A stretch of 25,637 nt of DNA, from positions 1 through 25,637 of IMG/VR virus record IMGVR_UViG_3300043313_002109; one strand, 5' to 3'. The notes under the pieces were generated by a model. It was not told the origin of the DNA, made no database searches, and worked only from the letters and a program-made list of their open reading frames with translations. Of this stretch, positions 8,218 to 14,882 are shown piece after piece (the first letter of the stretch is position 1; each line of letters starts with the position of its first letter). The DNA comes from a virus. Position numbers and translations under genes: made by a program.

Positions 8218-8496
8218 GTGGCCCTCACCGCCCACGGACACCAGCAGATGTGCCGGATGGTGCGTCTGCTGGCCGTCGTTGCCCTCTCCGTGACCTTCCT
8301 TTGCACGTGGGGGCCGGGATGGCTACTCGCACCCGGGTCGGCCCTCGTGGTCGCTCTCGTGGAAACGGGGCTGCGGGAGCGCCGCCCTGTGCGGCTGGTC
8401 CATCGACCCGGTGTGGTGAACCGGGACGAGGAAGGGGAAGCGGGTCGGCCTGCGCATGGGCTGACCCGCCCTCTTACCGGCATCAACCTCCGCTAG
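8218..8496 (+). CDS. Small membrane protein at end of the plus-strand operon
   Basis: A 92-residue ORF from GTG 8218, three bases after the holin-like gene. Residues about 14-30 (MVRLLAVVALSVTFLCTW) and 35-50 (LLAPGSALVVALVETGL) are hydrophobic, followed by an Arg-rich, charged tail. It is the last plus-strand gene before the strand switch, and its 3' end overlaps the 3' end of the convergent minus-strand gene by 14 bases. I see no good ribosome binding site, so the start is uncertain; coding is supported mainly by the tight spacing. Confidence 0.5.
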   Translation: MALTAHGHQQMCRMVRLLAVVALSVTFLCTWGPGWLLAPGSALVVALVETGLRERRPVRLVHRPGVVNRDEEGEAGRPAHGLTRPLTGINLR

Positions 8497-9346
8497 AGCC
8501 GAACCCGGCGTCGCCTCTGTCCGACCGGTCGAGCACCTCGACCCGGACGGTGGCGATCCCGGGCGACAGCAGCGGCATGGGGATCAACTGGGCGAGCCGC
8601 TCCCCGGCCTTGGCCCAGGCGCCCTCCGGGCCCGGGTTGAACACACAGGCGAACAGGTCGCCCCGGTAGCCCTGGTCGATCACGGCGGAGTTGACAATCA
8701 GACCCCGTTTGAAGAAGGTCGACGAGCGGCCGACGATCATGCCCCACACGTCTTCGGGCAACTCGACCGCCACCCCGGCGGCTACATTGGTAAACGTACC
8801 GCCCTCGAGCCAGGTGTCGTCGGCCACGTATAGGTCGAACCCGGCGTCGCCCTCGTAGGTGCGGGTCGGCAACTGCCCCGGCCCGGCGACCTTCATCACC
8901 CGTACGAACGGCTCGATCTCGCCGTGGATGCCAAAGAAATCCTGGCGGGCCTCGAGCAGCAACCGCCCGGGCACGGCTCTCAACGCCACCTCGGCCTCTT
9001 CCGGCGTGTTGACAATGTGGGCGCCCGACCCGACCAGCGCCCACGACGCCCTCGTCTCGTCGGACACGATCACAATCGCCGGGATGCCCTGAGCGATCGC
9101 CTGGGCGATCTCCATCGGGACCCCGACCGAGTTGGTGTGCGGATAGTAGGCGACCAGAGCGTCGGCCAGCAGTAGCGCCTGCTGGTTCACCTGCTGCACC
9201 CGCTCGTCGGGCTGGCCGTTCACCTGCCAAGCAACCCCGGGCTCGTACACCGTGTGGCGGCGACCCAAGATGCGGGCGGTGCGGGTGGTGACCGACAGGT
9301 CGACCGCCGCATGGTCAAGCGGGTAGGCAAAGTAGATAGTAGCCAT
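8483..9346 (-). CDS. Nucleoside deoxyribosyltransferase-like/dUTPase fusion
   Basis: A 287-residue protein from ATG 9346 (AAGGAG eight bases upstream). Residues 1-135 look like a nucleoside 2-deoxyribosyltransferase: a MATIYFAYPL start and ADALVAYYPHTNSVGVPMEI, where Glu79 is in the place of the family's catalytic Glu, followed by GIPAIVI. Residues 140-287 are a complete trimeric-type dUTPase with all five motifs: DAGFDLYV (167-174), GRSST (206-210), AVIDQGYRGD (221-230, catalytic Asp near 224), GERLAQLI (248-255) and the C-terminal RGDAGFGSSGG. The dUTPase half removes dUTP and supplies dUMP; the first half could exchange or hydrolyse deoxynucleosides. It ends the PolA-PurZ cassette, so it likely shapes the nucleotide pool for an altered genome. 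The fusion itself is what I see; its combined function is inferred. Confidence 0.85.
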   Translation of the reverse strand: MATIYFAYPLDHAAVDLSVTTRTARILGRRHTVYEPGVAWQVNGQPDERVQQVNQQALLLADALVAYYPHTNSVGVPMEIAQAIAQGIPAIVIVSDETRASWALVGSGAHIVNTPEEAEVALRAVPGRLLLEARQDFFGIHGEIEPFVRVMKVAGPGQLPTRTYEGDAGFDLYVADDTWLEGGTFTNVAAGVAVELPEDVWGMIVGRSSTFFKRGLIVNSAVIDQGYRGDLFACVFNPGPEGAWAKAGERLAQLIPMPLLSPGIATVRVEVLDRSDRGDAGFGSSGG

Positions 9347-9358
9347 GGGGGAGGCTCC

Positions 9359-9589
9359 TTATTGGTGTAGAGCAGCAGATCGCCGCTCGTCGGGCGTTAC
9401 CTCGTGGGTGATCAGGTGGCCGTCGCCCAGGATGAGGTACTGTATGCGGCCGGTCTGGTCGGCCTGGTTCTGTGCGTTGCGTTGTACGTCGGTCCAGGCG
9501 ACCGGGTTGCGGCAGAACCAGACTTGGCCGCCCTTCTCGATGACGGTACCAGGGTACAACCAGGGGTTTTCGTGTGCCTCTATGGCCAT
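9359..9589 (-). CDS. Small unknown protein in the PurZ cassette
   Basis: A 76-residue protein from ATG 9589, with AGGAGG four to five bases upstream; it overlaps the end of the MazZ-like gene by ten bases. It has a compact alpha/beta look (NPWLYPGTVIEKGGQVWFC, then GRIQYLILGDGHLITHEVT), one Cys and no membrane segment. I do not recognise a family. Because it lies between the MazZ-like gene and the deoxyribosyltransferase-dUTPase in one operon, a nucleotide-metabolism or accessory role is possible. Confidence 0.7.
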   Translation of the reverse strand: MAIEAHENPWLYPGTVIEKGGQVWFCRNPVAWTDVQRNAQNQADQTGRIQYLILGDGHLITHEVTPDERRSAALHQ

Positions 9590-9981
9590 TGGCCCTCCTG
9601 CATGACGTAGCGGGCCATGCGGCCGTAGATGGATAGGTCGAGCCAGTCGTCGACGTTGGGCAGGCGACCGGATTTGAGCGCCGACAGCGCCCGGGCGATC
9701 TTACCTTCGGCGTAGAACAGGATGCCGACCAGGATATAGAACTCCTTCTCGCTCGAGCCGACCGGCACATCAACCTCGATGAATCCGGCCATGGTGCGGC
9801 CCAGCAACTCGAGGTCGTAGGCGCCCCGCTCGGCGGCTTTGGCGGCCACCATTTCGGCTACGTGTTGGCCTTCGCCGGAGAACCAGGCGTGGACCCGGGC
9901 GGCAGGGTCCATCCCGTCGCTGACCCCCCGCAGGAGAGCGCTGCTGTATTCGCTGCTGGGCACTTCCCGGCTGGTGGGCAT
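9580..9981 (-). CDS. MazG/MazZ-like nucleotide pyrophosphohydrolase candidate
   Basis: A 133-residue protein from ATG 9981, which overlaps the TGA of purZ by one base. The protein is nearly all helical. Features of the all-alpha NTP pyrophosphatases are visible: an acidic/helical segment (HVAEMVAAKAAERGAYDLEL, about 40-59), SEKEFYILVGILFYAEGKIA (about 78-97) and DDWLDLSIYGRMA (111-123), which resembles the metal-binding and DLxxY segments of the MazG/DUF1599 group. In Z-genome phages MazZ turns dGTP or GTP into the monophosphate that PurZ uses, and mazZ is often next to purZ. I infer this role from context plus fold-like motifs; the classical EExxE motif is not clearly present. Confidence 0.6.
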   Translation of the reverse strand: MPTSREVPSSEYSSALLRGVSDGMDPAARVHAWFSGEGQHVAEMVAAKAAERGAYDLELLGRTMAGFIEVDVPVGSSEKEFYILVGILFYAEGKIARALSALKSGRLPNVDDWLDLSIYGRMARYVMQEGQWP

Positions 9982-11027
9982 CAGGGCATCACCCACGTGC
10001 GGGGGCCGGTGGTCACGATCGACGGGACCGGCAGGTCGTACTTTTCGAGCCAGCGGGTCGCAGCCTCCGCCACCAGCAGGTCCGGCCCGTTGGGCTTGTA
10101 CACCAGCGGCATCTGCACCTCGTAGGTCGACGGGTCGATGTAGTCCCAAAAGGTGAGGCAGAGGTTGCAGGTTCCGGTGCTGGTGCCGTTGGCCGCCAAC
10201 GCCCGGTGGACCAGCGCCGGGTCGAAGTACGCTACCCGGCGAATCTTTTTGGTTACCGTCGTGCGCTCCGGCTTGATGTGGCCACCCGATTCGGCGTTCA
10301 GGTGCTCCCAGGTTGTCTCGTTCTCGAGGTGACCAGACGGGCCAGCCACCCGGATCGGGAAGGTGCGGGCCACTACGTAGGTGTTGATCGCATTGTCGAG
10401 CCCGACGTCGGCCATCGCCATGAAGTCGATCGCCCGACAGTCGCTAGATGTGCAGTGCGGGTAGTACCCGGCGTGCAACCCCAGGCCGTAGCCCTGGGTG
10501 CCTTCGAGCATCACCTCTTTGCCGTCGCCGTTCAGGTCGATGAATCCGACCGACCCGGGCAGCACCTGTTGGATCGCCATCTGTCCGGCGGTCGGGCATT
10601 GGCGCATGATCCGCTCGGCCCGGCAGGCGCCGACCCCTTTGCCGGTCGAGCCCATCGTCTCGTGCATCTGCAGCGCCCCCTCCCGGTACTTGTGCTCCGG
10701 GGTGAGGATGCTGGCCTGCGGCGAGATCACCAGGCGTCCGCTCACGCTGTGTCCGGCCTCGTCGAGCGCCACGACCTCTTCCCGCAGCACCTCGATGTCG
10801 ATCTCCGAGCCGGGACCCAGATAGATGGCGGCGGCGTGGTCCCAGATGGCGGCCACCGGCACCTGCCGTAGCGCCCACTTGCGCCCCTCCGAGTCGTAGC
10901 CGGTGTGCCCGGCGTTTGGTCCCGCCACCCTCACCAGGTAGTCGTACCGCTTCATCTGCGCCAAGGCGCACGCTACCGCACCCTTGGCTTCGGACCCGAA
11001 CTGTGCGCCTACGATGACATCAATCAT
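9981..11027 (-). CDS. purZ: PurZ, 2-aminoadenylosuccinate synthetase
   Basis: A 348-residue homologue of adenylosuccinate synthetase (PurA, about 430 residues); the shorter length is usual for PurZ. It starts at ATG 11027. The N-terminal nucleotide loop reads GAQFGSEAKG (7-16): the PurA motif GDEGKG has Ser12 in place of the catalytic Asp, the known PurZ hallmark. Other PurA landmarks are kept: AGPNAGHTGY (35-44), GSTGKGVGA (126-134), LEGTQGYGLGLHAG (174-187), YYPHCTSSD (188-196) and PERTTVTKKIRR (253-264). PurZ joins dGMP and aspartate to make the precursor of 2-aminoadenine deoxynucleotide. It lies 32 bases after a PolA polymerase and overlaps the MazZ candidate. A plain PurA is unlikely given the Ser substitution. 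Confidence 0.92.
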   Translation of the reverse strand: MIDVIVGAQFGSEAKGAVACALAQMKRYDYLVRVAGPNAGHTGYDSEGRKWALRQVPVAAIWDHAAAIYLGPGSEIDIEVLREEVVALDEAGHSVSGRLVISPQASILTPEHKYREGALQMHETMGSTGKGVGACRAERIMRQCPTAGQMAIQQVLPGSVGFIDLNGDGKEVMLEGTQGYGLGLHAGYYPHCTSSDCRAIDFMAMADVGLDNAINTYVVARTFPIRVAGPSGHLENETTWEHLNAESGGHIKPERTTVTKKIRRVAYFDPALVHRALAANGTSTGTCNLCLTFWDYIDPSTYEVQMPLVYKPNGPDLLVAEAATRWLEKYDLPVPSIVTTGPRTWVMP

Positions 11028-11059
11028 CGGGCTACCCTAGCAGCGCACTTTCACCGGAG

Positions 11060-12940
11060 TCAATGCCATACCTTGCCGTCGACCAGGAAAGGTGCGTCGA
11101 TCTGCGACTCGAACGCCTTCTGCATGATCGCCTTGTATGCCCGCACAATGTCTCGGCCCTCGTCGTCGTAGGGCACCTCGAGCAGCAGCGAGTCGTGGAT
11201 CTGCAGCAACTGATAGCCCGGCATCTGCGCCTCGGCCTCGATCTGCGCCATCGCCATGCACTGTGACACCGACCCCTGAATCTTGGCGTTGAACGCCTTG
11301 TGGGTCGGCTCCCCGAAGCGGAAATAGCGTCGCCGCCCGCCCGCCATCGTCACGTAGCCATACTGGTCGGCCTGCCAGTGAGCCAGCCGGGCGCCCTTGT
11401 CTAACTCCGGCATGGCGGCCTTGAAGTCGACCATCCACTCGTGCACCTCGGCCGGGTCCGGGTCGATCCCGACGAACAGCACGATCTGCTCCCGGATGAC
11501 CCCCTCCCCGGCGCCGTAGATCAGCCCGAAGTTCAACCGCTTGGAGATGTTGCGCAGCCGTTTCCAACTAGGCGAAGACTCGTCGATCTTGAACGTGGTG
11601 CGGCAGGTGATCGAGTGGGCGTCGTCTCCCCGCTCGAAGCCCTCAAGCATGGCGACACACTTGGTCATCCCGGCGGCCGTACGCATCTCCGCCTGGTTCA
11701 TATCCAACTCGACCAGGATAAATCCAGGCTTGGGGACGATGAACGACCGCACGGTCGGCAGGTCGGGCGGCAACTGGTAGTCGTGGGGGATGGCCTGGAC
11801 CTGCACCCGCTCGACCGCCACCCGGCCCGACACCGTACCCCGGTTGCGGTTCTGTCGCTCGTCCTGCGATTTGGTCTGCCAATACGACGTACGCAGGCGA
11901 CCATCCCGGCCCACCAGGTGGTACCAGTTGCCGTACCACATCGCCTCAGCCGTTTCGAGTTGCGTCAGCGTCTGGTACTCTCGGGCGCCCCGCACCCCCT
12001 CCTCCACCAACTGCCGCACCACATCCTTGGACACCGATGCCGCACCGTCTGGCGTCTCTTTGATCGGCGCTCGACGGCCGGTGCCGAACCAGTAGTGTCG
12101 CATCGACGCCTCAGTGAACAGCGACAGCCCTGTCTCCCGACCCAAATCGATCTTGGCGGCGTTGATACGGGTAAGTAGCGTGGCGTGCGCCTGGGCGGCG
12201 GCCTCGACGTCATAGCCGATGCCTCGCACCTCCATGCGGTACAGCACTTGGGCGAAATCTACCTCCCGCTCAGCCAACTTCGGGTCTAGTACCTTCTCGA
12301 CGTACAGCAACTCTCGCTGCAACTCGTACAGTCGCAGGGTGAGCACCGGGTCGTGCCGGGCGTAAGGCTCCATGATCTGCCACGGCGCCAGGTCGTAGCG
12401 GGGGTCTTTCTTGCCGCAGTACAGCCGCAGCCAGGTTTTCATCTCGATCTCGGCTGCAGTCTCCTGCGACCCCCACAGCCGGGTAGCGATCGGCTTCAAG
12501 CCGTTGGGCTCGTTGGGCCACAGCAGCGGGGCGACCACCATGGTGTCCCAGTGGTATGCCCGGCCCAACGGCATGGCCGTCTCGGACTCGAGCCCTCGCA
12601 GCCCGGTGCGCAGGATGTGCTGGTCATACTTGGAGTTGTGGTAGATCAGCGCCTGTCGCTTCAACCAGTCGCCTAGCGCCCGCCACTCGTCCACCCCCAG
12701 GTTGGTGGCTTCGACGTCGAACAGCGACGGCCCGGGGTAGCGGCGGGGGGTGTTGGTCTTGCGGCCCAGCCAGGTGTCGAGCCCTTGGTCGAAGGCGTAT
12801 ACCCGGGATTGGATTTCGTCGTGTTGCCGCCAGGCGCACGATACGACCGCCACCCGGGCCCCGTCGTCGACGAACAGCCCGCTGGCTTCGGTATCTAGCG
12901 CTACTGGCCAGTCGACGGCATCGGCTGGTAGATCAATCAT
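11060..12940 (-). CDS. PolA-family DNA polymerase with proofreading domain (DpoZ-like)
   Basis: A 626-residue family A polymerase from ATG 12940. The 3'-5' exonuclease is complete: ALDTEASG (Asp16, Glu18), IYHNSKYD (99-106) and YARHDPV (193-199). The polymerase has motif A VELDMNQAEMR (410-420, Asp413), motif B RNISKRLNFGLIYGAG (463-478; Lys467, Phe471, Tyr475) and motif C QIHDSLLLEVP (580-590, Asp583). There is no 5'-3' exonuclease domain. Motif C has HDS rather than the common HDE. It replicates the phage genome. Because it is followed by purZ, it is best read as the DpoZ-type polymerase that co-occurs with PurZ in Z-genome phages, where it favours aminoadenine over adenine; that preference is inferred, not visible. 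Confidence 0.92.
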   Translation of the reverse strand: MIDLPADAVDWPVALDTEASGLFVDDGARVAVVSCAWRQHDEIQSRVYAFDQGLDTWLGRKTNTPRRYPGPSLFDVEATNLGVDEWRALGDWLKRQALIYHNSKYDQHILRTGLRGLESETAMPLGRAYHWDTMVVAPLLWPNEPNGLKPIATRLWGSQETAAEIEMKTWLRLYCGKKDPRYDLAPWQIMEPYARHDPVLTLRLYELQRELLYVEKVLDPKLAEREVDFAQVLYRMEVRGIGYDVEAAAQAHATLLTRINAAKIDLGRETGLSLFTEASMRHYWFGTGRRAPIKETPDGAASVSKDVVRQLVEEGVRGAREYQTLTQLETAEAMWYGNWYHLVGRDGRLRTSYWQTKSQDERQNRNRGTVSGRVAVERVQVQAIPHDYQLPPDLPTVRSFIVPKPGFILVELDMNQAEMRTAAGMTKCVAMLEGFERGDDAHSITCRTTFKIDESSPSWKRLRNISKRLNFGLIYGAGEGVIREQIVLFVGIDPDPAEVHEWMVDFKAAMPELDKGARLAHWQADQYGYVTMAGGRRRYFRFGEPTHKAFNAKIQGSVSQCMAMAQIEAEAQMPGYQLLQIHDSLLLEVPYDDEGRDIVRAYKAIMQKAFESQIDAPFLVDGKVWH

Positions 12941-12941
12941 T

Positions 12942-13023
12942 TGGTCCCATCCCCGGAGTTGAACCGGCGCCCGGTGCCTGGCAGCAACCGACTTGTATGG
13001 CGGCCCCCTGTGGACCGGATGGG
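12942..13023 (-). other. tRNA-like element upstream of the polymerase gene
   Basis: On the minus strand the 82-base interval starts CCCATCC and ends GGATGGG-ACCA, giving a perfect 7-bp acceptor-like stem and an encoded ACCA end. Just inside it is a T-arm-like hairpin, CCGG-TTCAACT-CCGG, with a good B-box (GGTTCAACTCC). The rest is not canonical: the T-stem is 4 bp, so the T-loop-to-end distance is one base short, the D-arm (GGTCC/GGGCC) lacks the GG loop and no fully paired anticodon arm is clear (the best, GTCGG/CAGGC, has a mismatch with GCT in the loop). It could be a degenerate tRNA, a tRNA mimic or chance. Confidence 0.22.
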
Positions 13024-13036
13024 TGCCTCGAGCCTA

Positions 13037-13765
13037 CTAGGCCCGGGCGGTCTTGCGGGTGGCGAGCACAAGCAGCACGCCGACAGCGACAGCGACCAGC
13101 GACCACTGCCACGCTTCTGGTCCTCCGTTGCCCGTCGGGGGCAGGGTGGCACTCGGACCCGTCTTGGGCGCCAGCGTGGAACCGGAGGTCACGGAGACAC
13201 CAGGGGCGGGCACCGGAGTGGAGGTGGCGGGCGTCGTCGGGACGGTTCCGGGCGTCGTTGTGGTCGTGGTGTCCTGCGGGACCGCCACGCAGATGTACGG
13301 ACCGGCGACCCGGCCTCGCTCGTCTCCGTTGGCGATGAACACCGCTTTGACGTCCACCTGCCCGCAGGCGGTGGTGAAGCGCACCACGATCGGGCCGACC
13401 GATCCGGCCGGGAACGTTACGGTCACGTCCCGGTCGGGGGGCACCGGCAGGCCGTCACCGGACAGGCCGACGTGGGCGACCACCCGGACCTGGAAGTCCT
13501 GCGGCACCGACTTGTCGACTGTGAACGAAGCGCTCGATGCTTCGAATCCGCCGGTGAAGTGCATCACCGCAGTGACGGTCCGAGTCAGCGGTCCGAAGGT
13601 GAACTGTCGGCTGGAGGTGCAGTCGAACGGGGTGTAGTGGACGGTCTGGTTGCCGCCGCAGTTGCCCACGATCGGAGCGGCGTTGGCGCCGCCGATGAAC
13701 CAAGGCAGGGCCAAGGCTCCGAAGATGGCGCCGACGATCACGGCGCAGCGGATAAGGTGCTTCAT
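13037..13765 (-). CDS. LPXTG-type cell-wall-anchored surface protein
   Basis: A 242-residue secreted protein from ATG 13765, overlapping the lipoprotein gene as ATGA. It has a signal peptide (MKHLIRCAVIVGAIFGALAL, cleavage likely near ANA, about residue 29), an ectodomain of about 130 residues with several cysteines (GNCGG, FDCTSS, TACGQ, YICVAV), a Thr/Pro-rich stalk (about 163-205) and a full sorting signal: LPPTG (208-212), a hydrophobic helix and a basic end (RKTARA). Host sortase would cleave after the Thr and attach the protein to peptidoglycan. A phage gene for a wall-anchored protein, beside a lipoprotein and transcribed with early genes, suggests surface masking or superinfection exclusion; that role is inference. 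Confidence 0.8.
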   Translation of the reverse strand: MKHLIRCAVIVGAIFGALALPWFIGGANAAPIVGNCGGNQTVHYTPFDCTSSRQFTFGPLTRTVTAVMHFTGGFEASSASFTVDKSVPQDFQVRVVAHVGLSGDGLPVPPDRDVTVTFPAGSVGPIVVRFTTACGQVDVKAVFIANGDERGRVAGPYICVAVPQDTTTTTTPGTVPTTPATSTPVPAPGVSVTSGSTLAPKTGPSATLPPTGNGGPEAWQWSLVAVAVGVLLVLATRKTARA

Positions 13766-14172
13766 CGGGTACCTCCGGTGTAGGGGGCGGGTGCCCAGTA
13801 GTCGCTTGCGATGAACGTCATGCCGGAGTCACCGGCGACGAACGAGCCTCGGCGGGCGATGACCGGACCGTACAGCGCCCGGCCCGGCTTCTGCGCCATG
13901 TTGCCACGCACGCAGTCGTCGGCGTAGTTGTTGCCGCCCATCAGCGGAGCGCAGTCCTCGTCGACCACGATGCGGCGCTGGTTGGGGGCGGCCGGGCAGG
14001 CGGCCTGATCGGTGGTGAGCACGATCAGCACGTGATCGTTGATCGTCTGGCCGCAGTGCGGCGGCGCCAGCGACACGACCGGAGGCGGAGGCGGGGGAGG
14101 CGGATCGGGGAGGCAGGCGGTTGCTCCTGCAACGGCCAGGGCGCATGCGGCCAGGGTGGGGAGGATCTTCAT
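13762..14172 (-). CDS. Putative lipoprotein with polyproline segment
   Basis: A 136-residue protein from ATG 14172 (GGAAAG in the leader). The N-terminus is a short signal peptide ending in a lipobox-like AGATAC (Cys20), so export and lipid attachment are likely; Ala rather than Leu at the -3 position makes it a weaker lipobox. A run of prolines follows (about residues 24-31), then a folded part of about 100 residues with four cysteines (PPHCGQ, AACPAA, DEDCAPL, DDCVRG), suggesting disulphides outside the cell. It has its own promoter (14214-14243) and is coupled by ATGA to the LPXTG protein, so the two probably act together on the host surface. No known family is recognised. Confidence 0.75.
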   Translation of the reverse strand: MKILPTLAACALAVAGATACLPDPPPPPPPPVVSLAPPHCGQTINDHVLIVLTTDQAACPAAPNQRRIVVDEDCAPLMGGNNYADDCVRGNMAQKPGRALYGPVIARRGSFVAGDSGMTFIASDYWAPAPYTGGTR

Positions 14173-14213
14173 GGTGGATGCTTTCCTTTCGGTTGGTTAC
14201 TGCCAGTGAGGAA

Positions 14214-14243
14214 AGTAAACCATGCCGACTGCCTGGCTGTCAA
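14214..14243 (-). promoter_or_regulatory. Promoter of the surface-protein pair
   Basis: On the minus strand, TTGACA (14238-14243) and TTTACT (14214-14219) are 18 bases apart, with TGG directly before the -10 (extended -10). ACTTGACA also matches the other minus-strand promoters. The predicted leader is about 35 bases and carries the GGAAAG ribosome site. Confidence 0.6.
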
Positions 14244-14260
14244 GTGCTCGTATACGGGTC

Positions 14261-14293
14261 GACCCGGGAGCGCCTCCCCATGGCTCCCGGGTC
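14261..14293 (-). terminator. Hairpin after the SSB-like gene
   Basis: GACCCGGGAG (14261-14270) is repeated as its exact reverse complement CTCCCGGGTC (14284-14293), a 10-bp stem with a 13-base loop. It sits between the stop of the SSB-like gene (14319) and the promoter of the lipoprotein gene. No U-tract follows, as is common in high-GC actinobacterial terminators. Confidence 0.5.
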
Positions 14294-14318
14294 GATTACC
14301 GTCCTGATGCAGGTCAGG

Positions 14319-14882
14319 TCAGAAGGGCTCTTCCGCAGGCGGCGGCTTGCGGCGACCTCCCTTGGGCTTGGACGCCTCCGGCTCGGGCTCGTCGTCGCCG
14401 CCGAAGTCTTCGGGGGCGGCCGACCGGCCTCCGCCAGCGGCGGCGTGGTTGTCGTGCTCATCCGGGTCGTACTCGTCGCATTCGGACGCCGGGAAAAACG
14501 CCAGGGCGTTGTTGACGAACTTGCCCTTGTTCTTGCCGACCTCCTGTACCACCTTCTCGACCGTGACCCCGACGTACCAACCCAGGATGAGAGCGGTGTC
14601 GGTGTCGGCCGGAACCTCGAAGGCGGCCATGATCTGGCCGATCTTGCCCAGCGAGTTCGGGCTGAGGCTGGTGTTCTCCCAGACCCGGGTCTTGTCGCCC
14701 GGATGCTCGAAGACCCACCGCCAGTAGTGGTACCCGGACTTGCCCGGATTGTCGGACGAGGTGCACTCGATCAACTGGAACACGTAGTCGCCGTCTTCCA
14801 GCACCGAGAACTCGGGCAGTTCGTCCGGGTCCCAAGCGTTCTTCTCGGCCTGTTCGGCCACGTTCTTAGCGAGTTGCGGCAT
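14319..14882 (-). CDS. Putative single-stranded DNA-binding protein
   Basis: A 187-residue protein from ATG 14882, with a perfect AGGAGG six bases upstream; it overlaps the end of the Sak4-like gene by 17 bases. The first 130 residues have the beta-rich look of an OB-fold-type protein (SVLEDGDYVFQLIECTSSDN, YHYWRWVFEH, WYVGVTVEKVV), resembling DUF669-like phage proteins found next to Sak4 annealing/ATPase genes. The rest is a disordered acidic and Gly/Pro tail (ECDEYDPDEHD, GGDDEPEPEA) ending PPPAEEPF, like the acidic tip of SSBs that binds replication partners. The function is inferred from this tail and from the coupling with the ATPase. Confidence 0.7.
   Translation of the reverse strand: MPQLAKNVAEQAEKNAWDPDELPEFSVLEDGDYVFQLIECTSSDNPGKSGYHYWRWVFEHPGDKTRVWENTSLSPNSLGKIGQIMAAFEVPADTDTALILGWYVGVTVEKVVQEVGKNKGKFVNNALAFFPASECDEYDPDEHDNHAAAGGGRSAAPEDFGGDDEPEPEASKPKGGRRKPPPAEEPF

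Noticed and set aside
10206-10871. A 221-codon plus-strand frame opposite purZ
   Set aside because: It mirrors conserved PurZ motifs in antisense and has no independent support.
12942-12967. The T-arm-like sequence as a phage attP core matching a host tRNA end
   Set aside because: The distance from the T-loop to the CCA is one base short for a normal tRNA end, and no integrase is in the window.
13037-14172. The lipoprotein/LPXTG pair as tail or lysis proteins
   Set aside because: They have export signals and a sortase anchor, and lie in the early minus-strand half with their own promoter rather than in the virion or lysis region.
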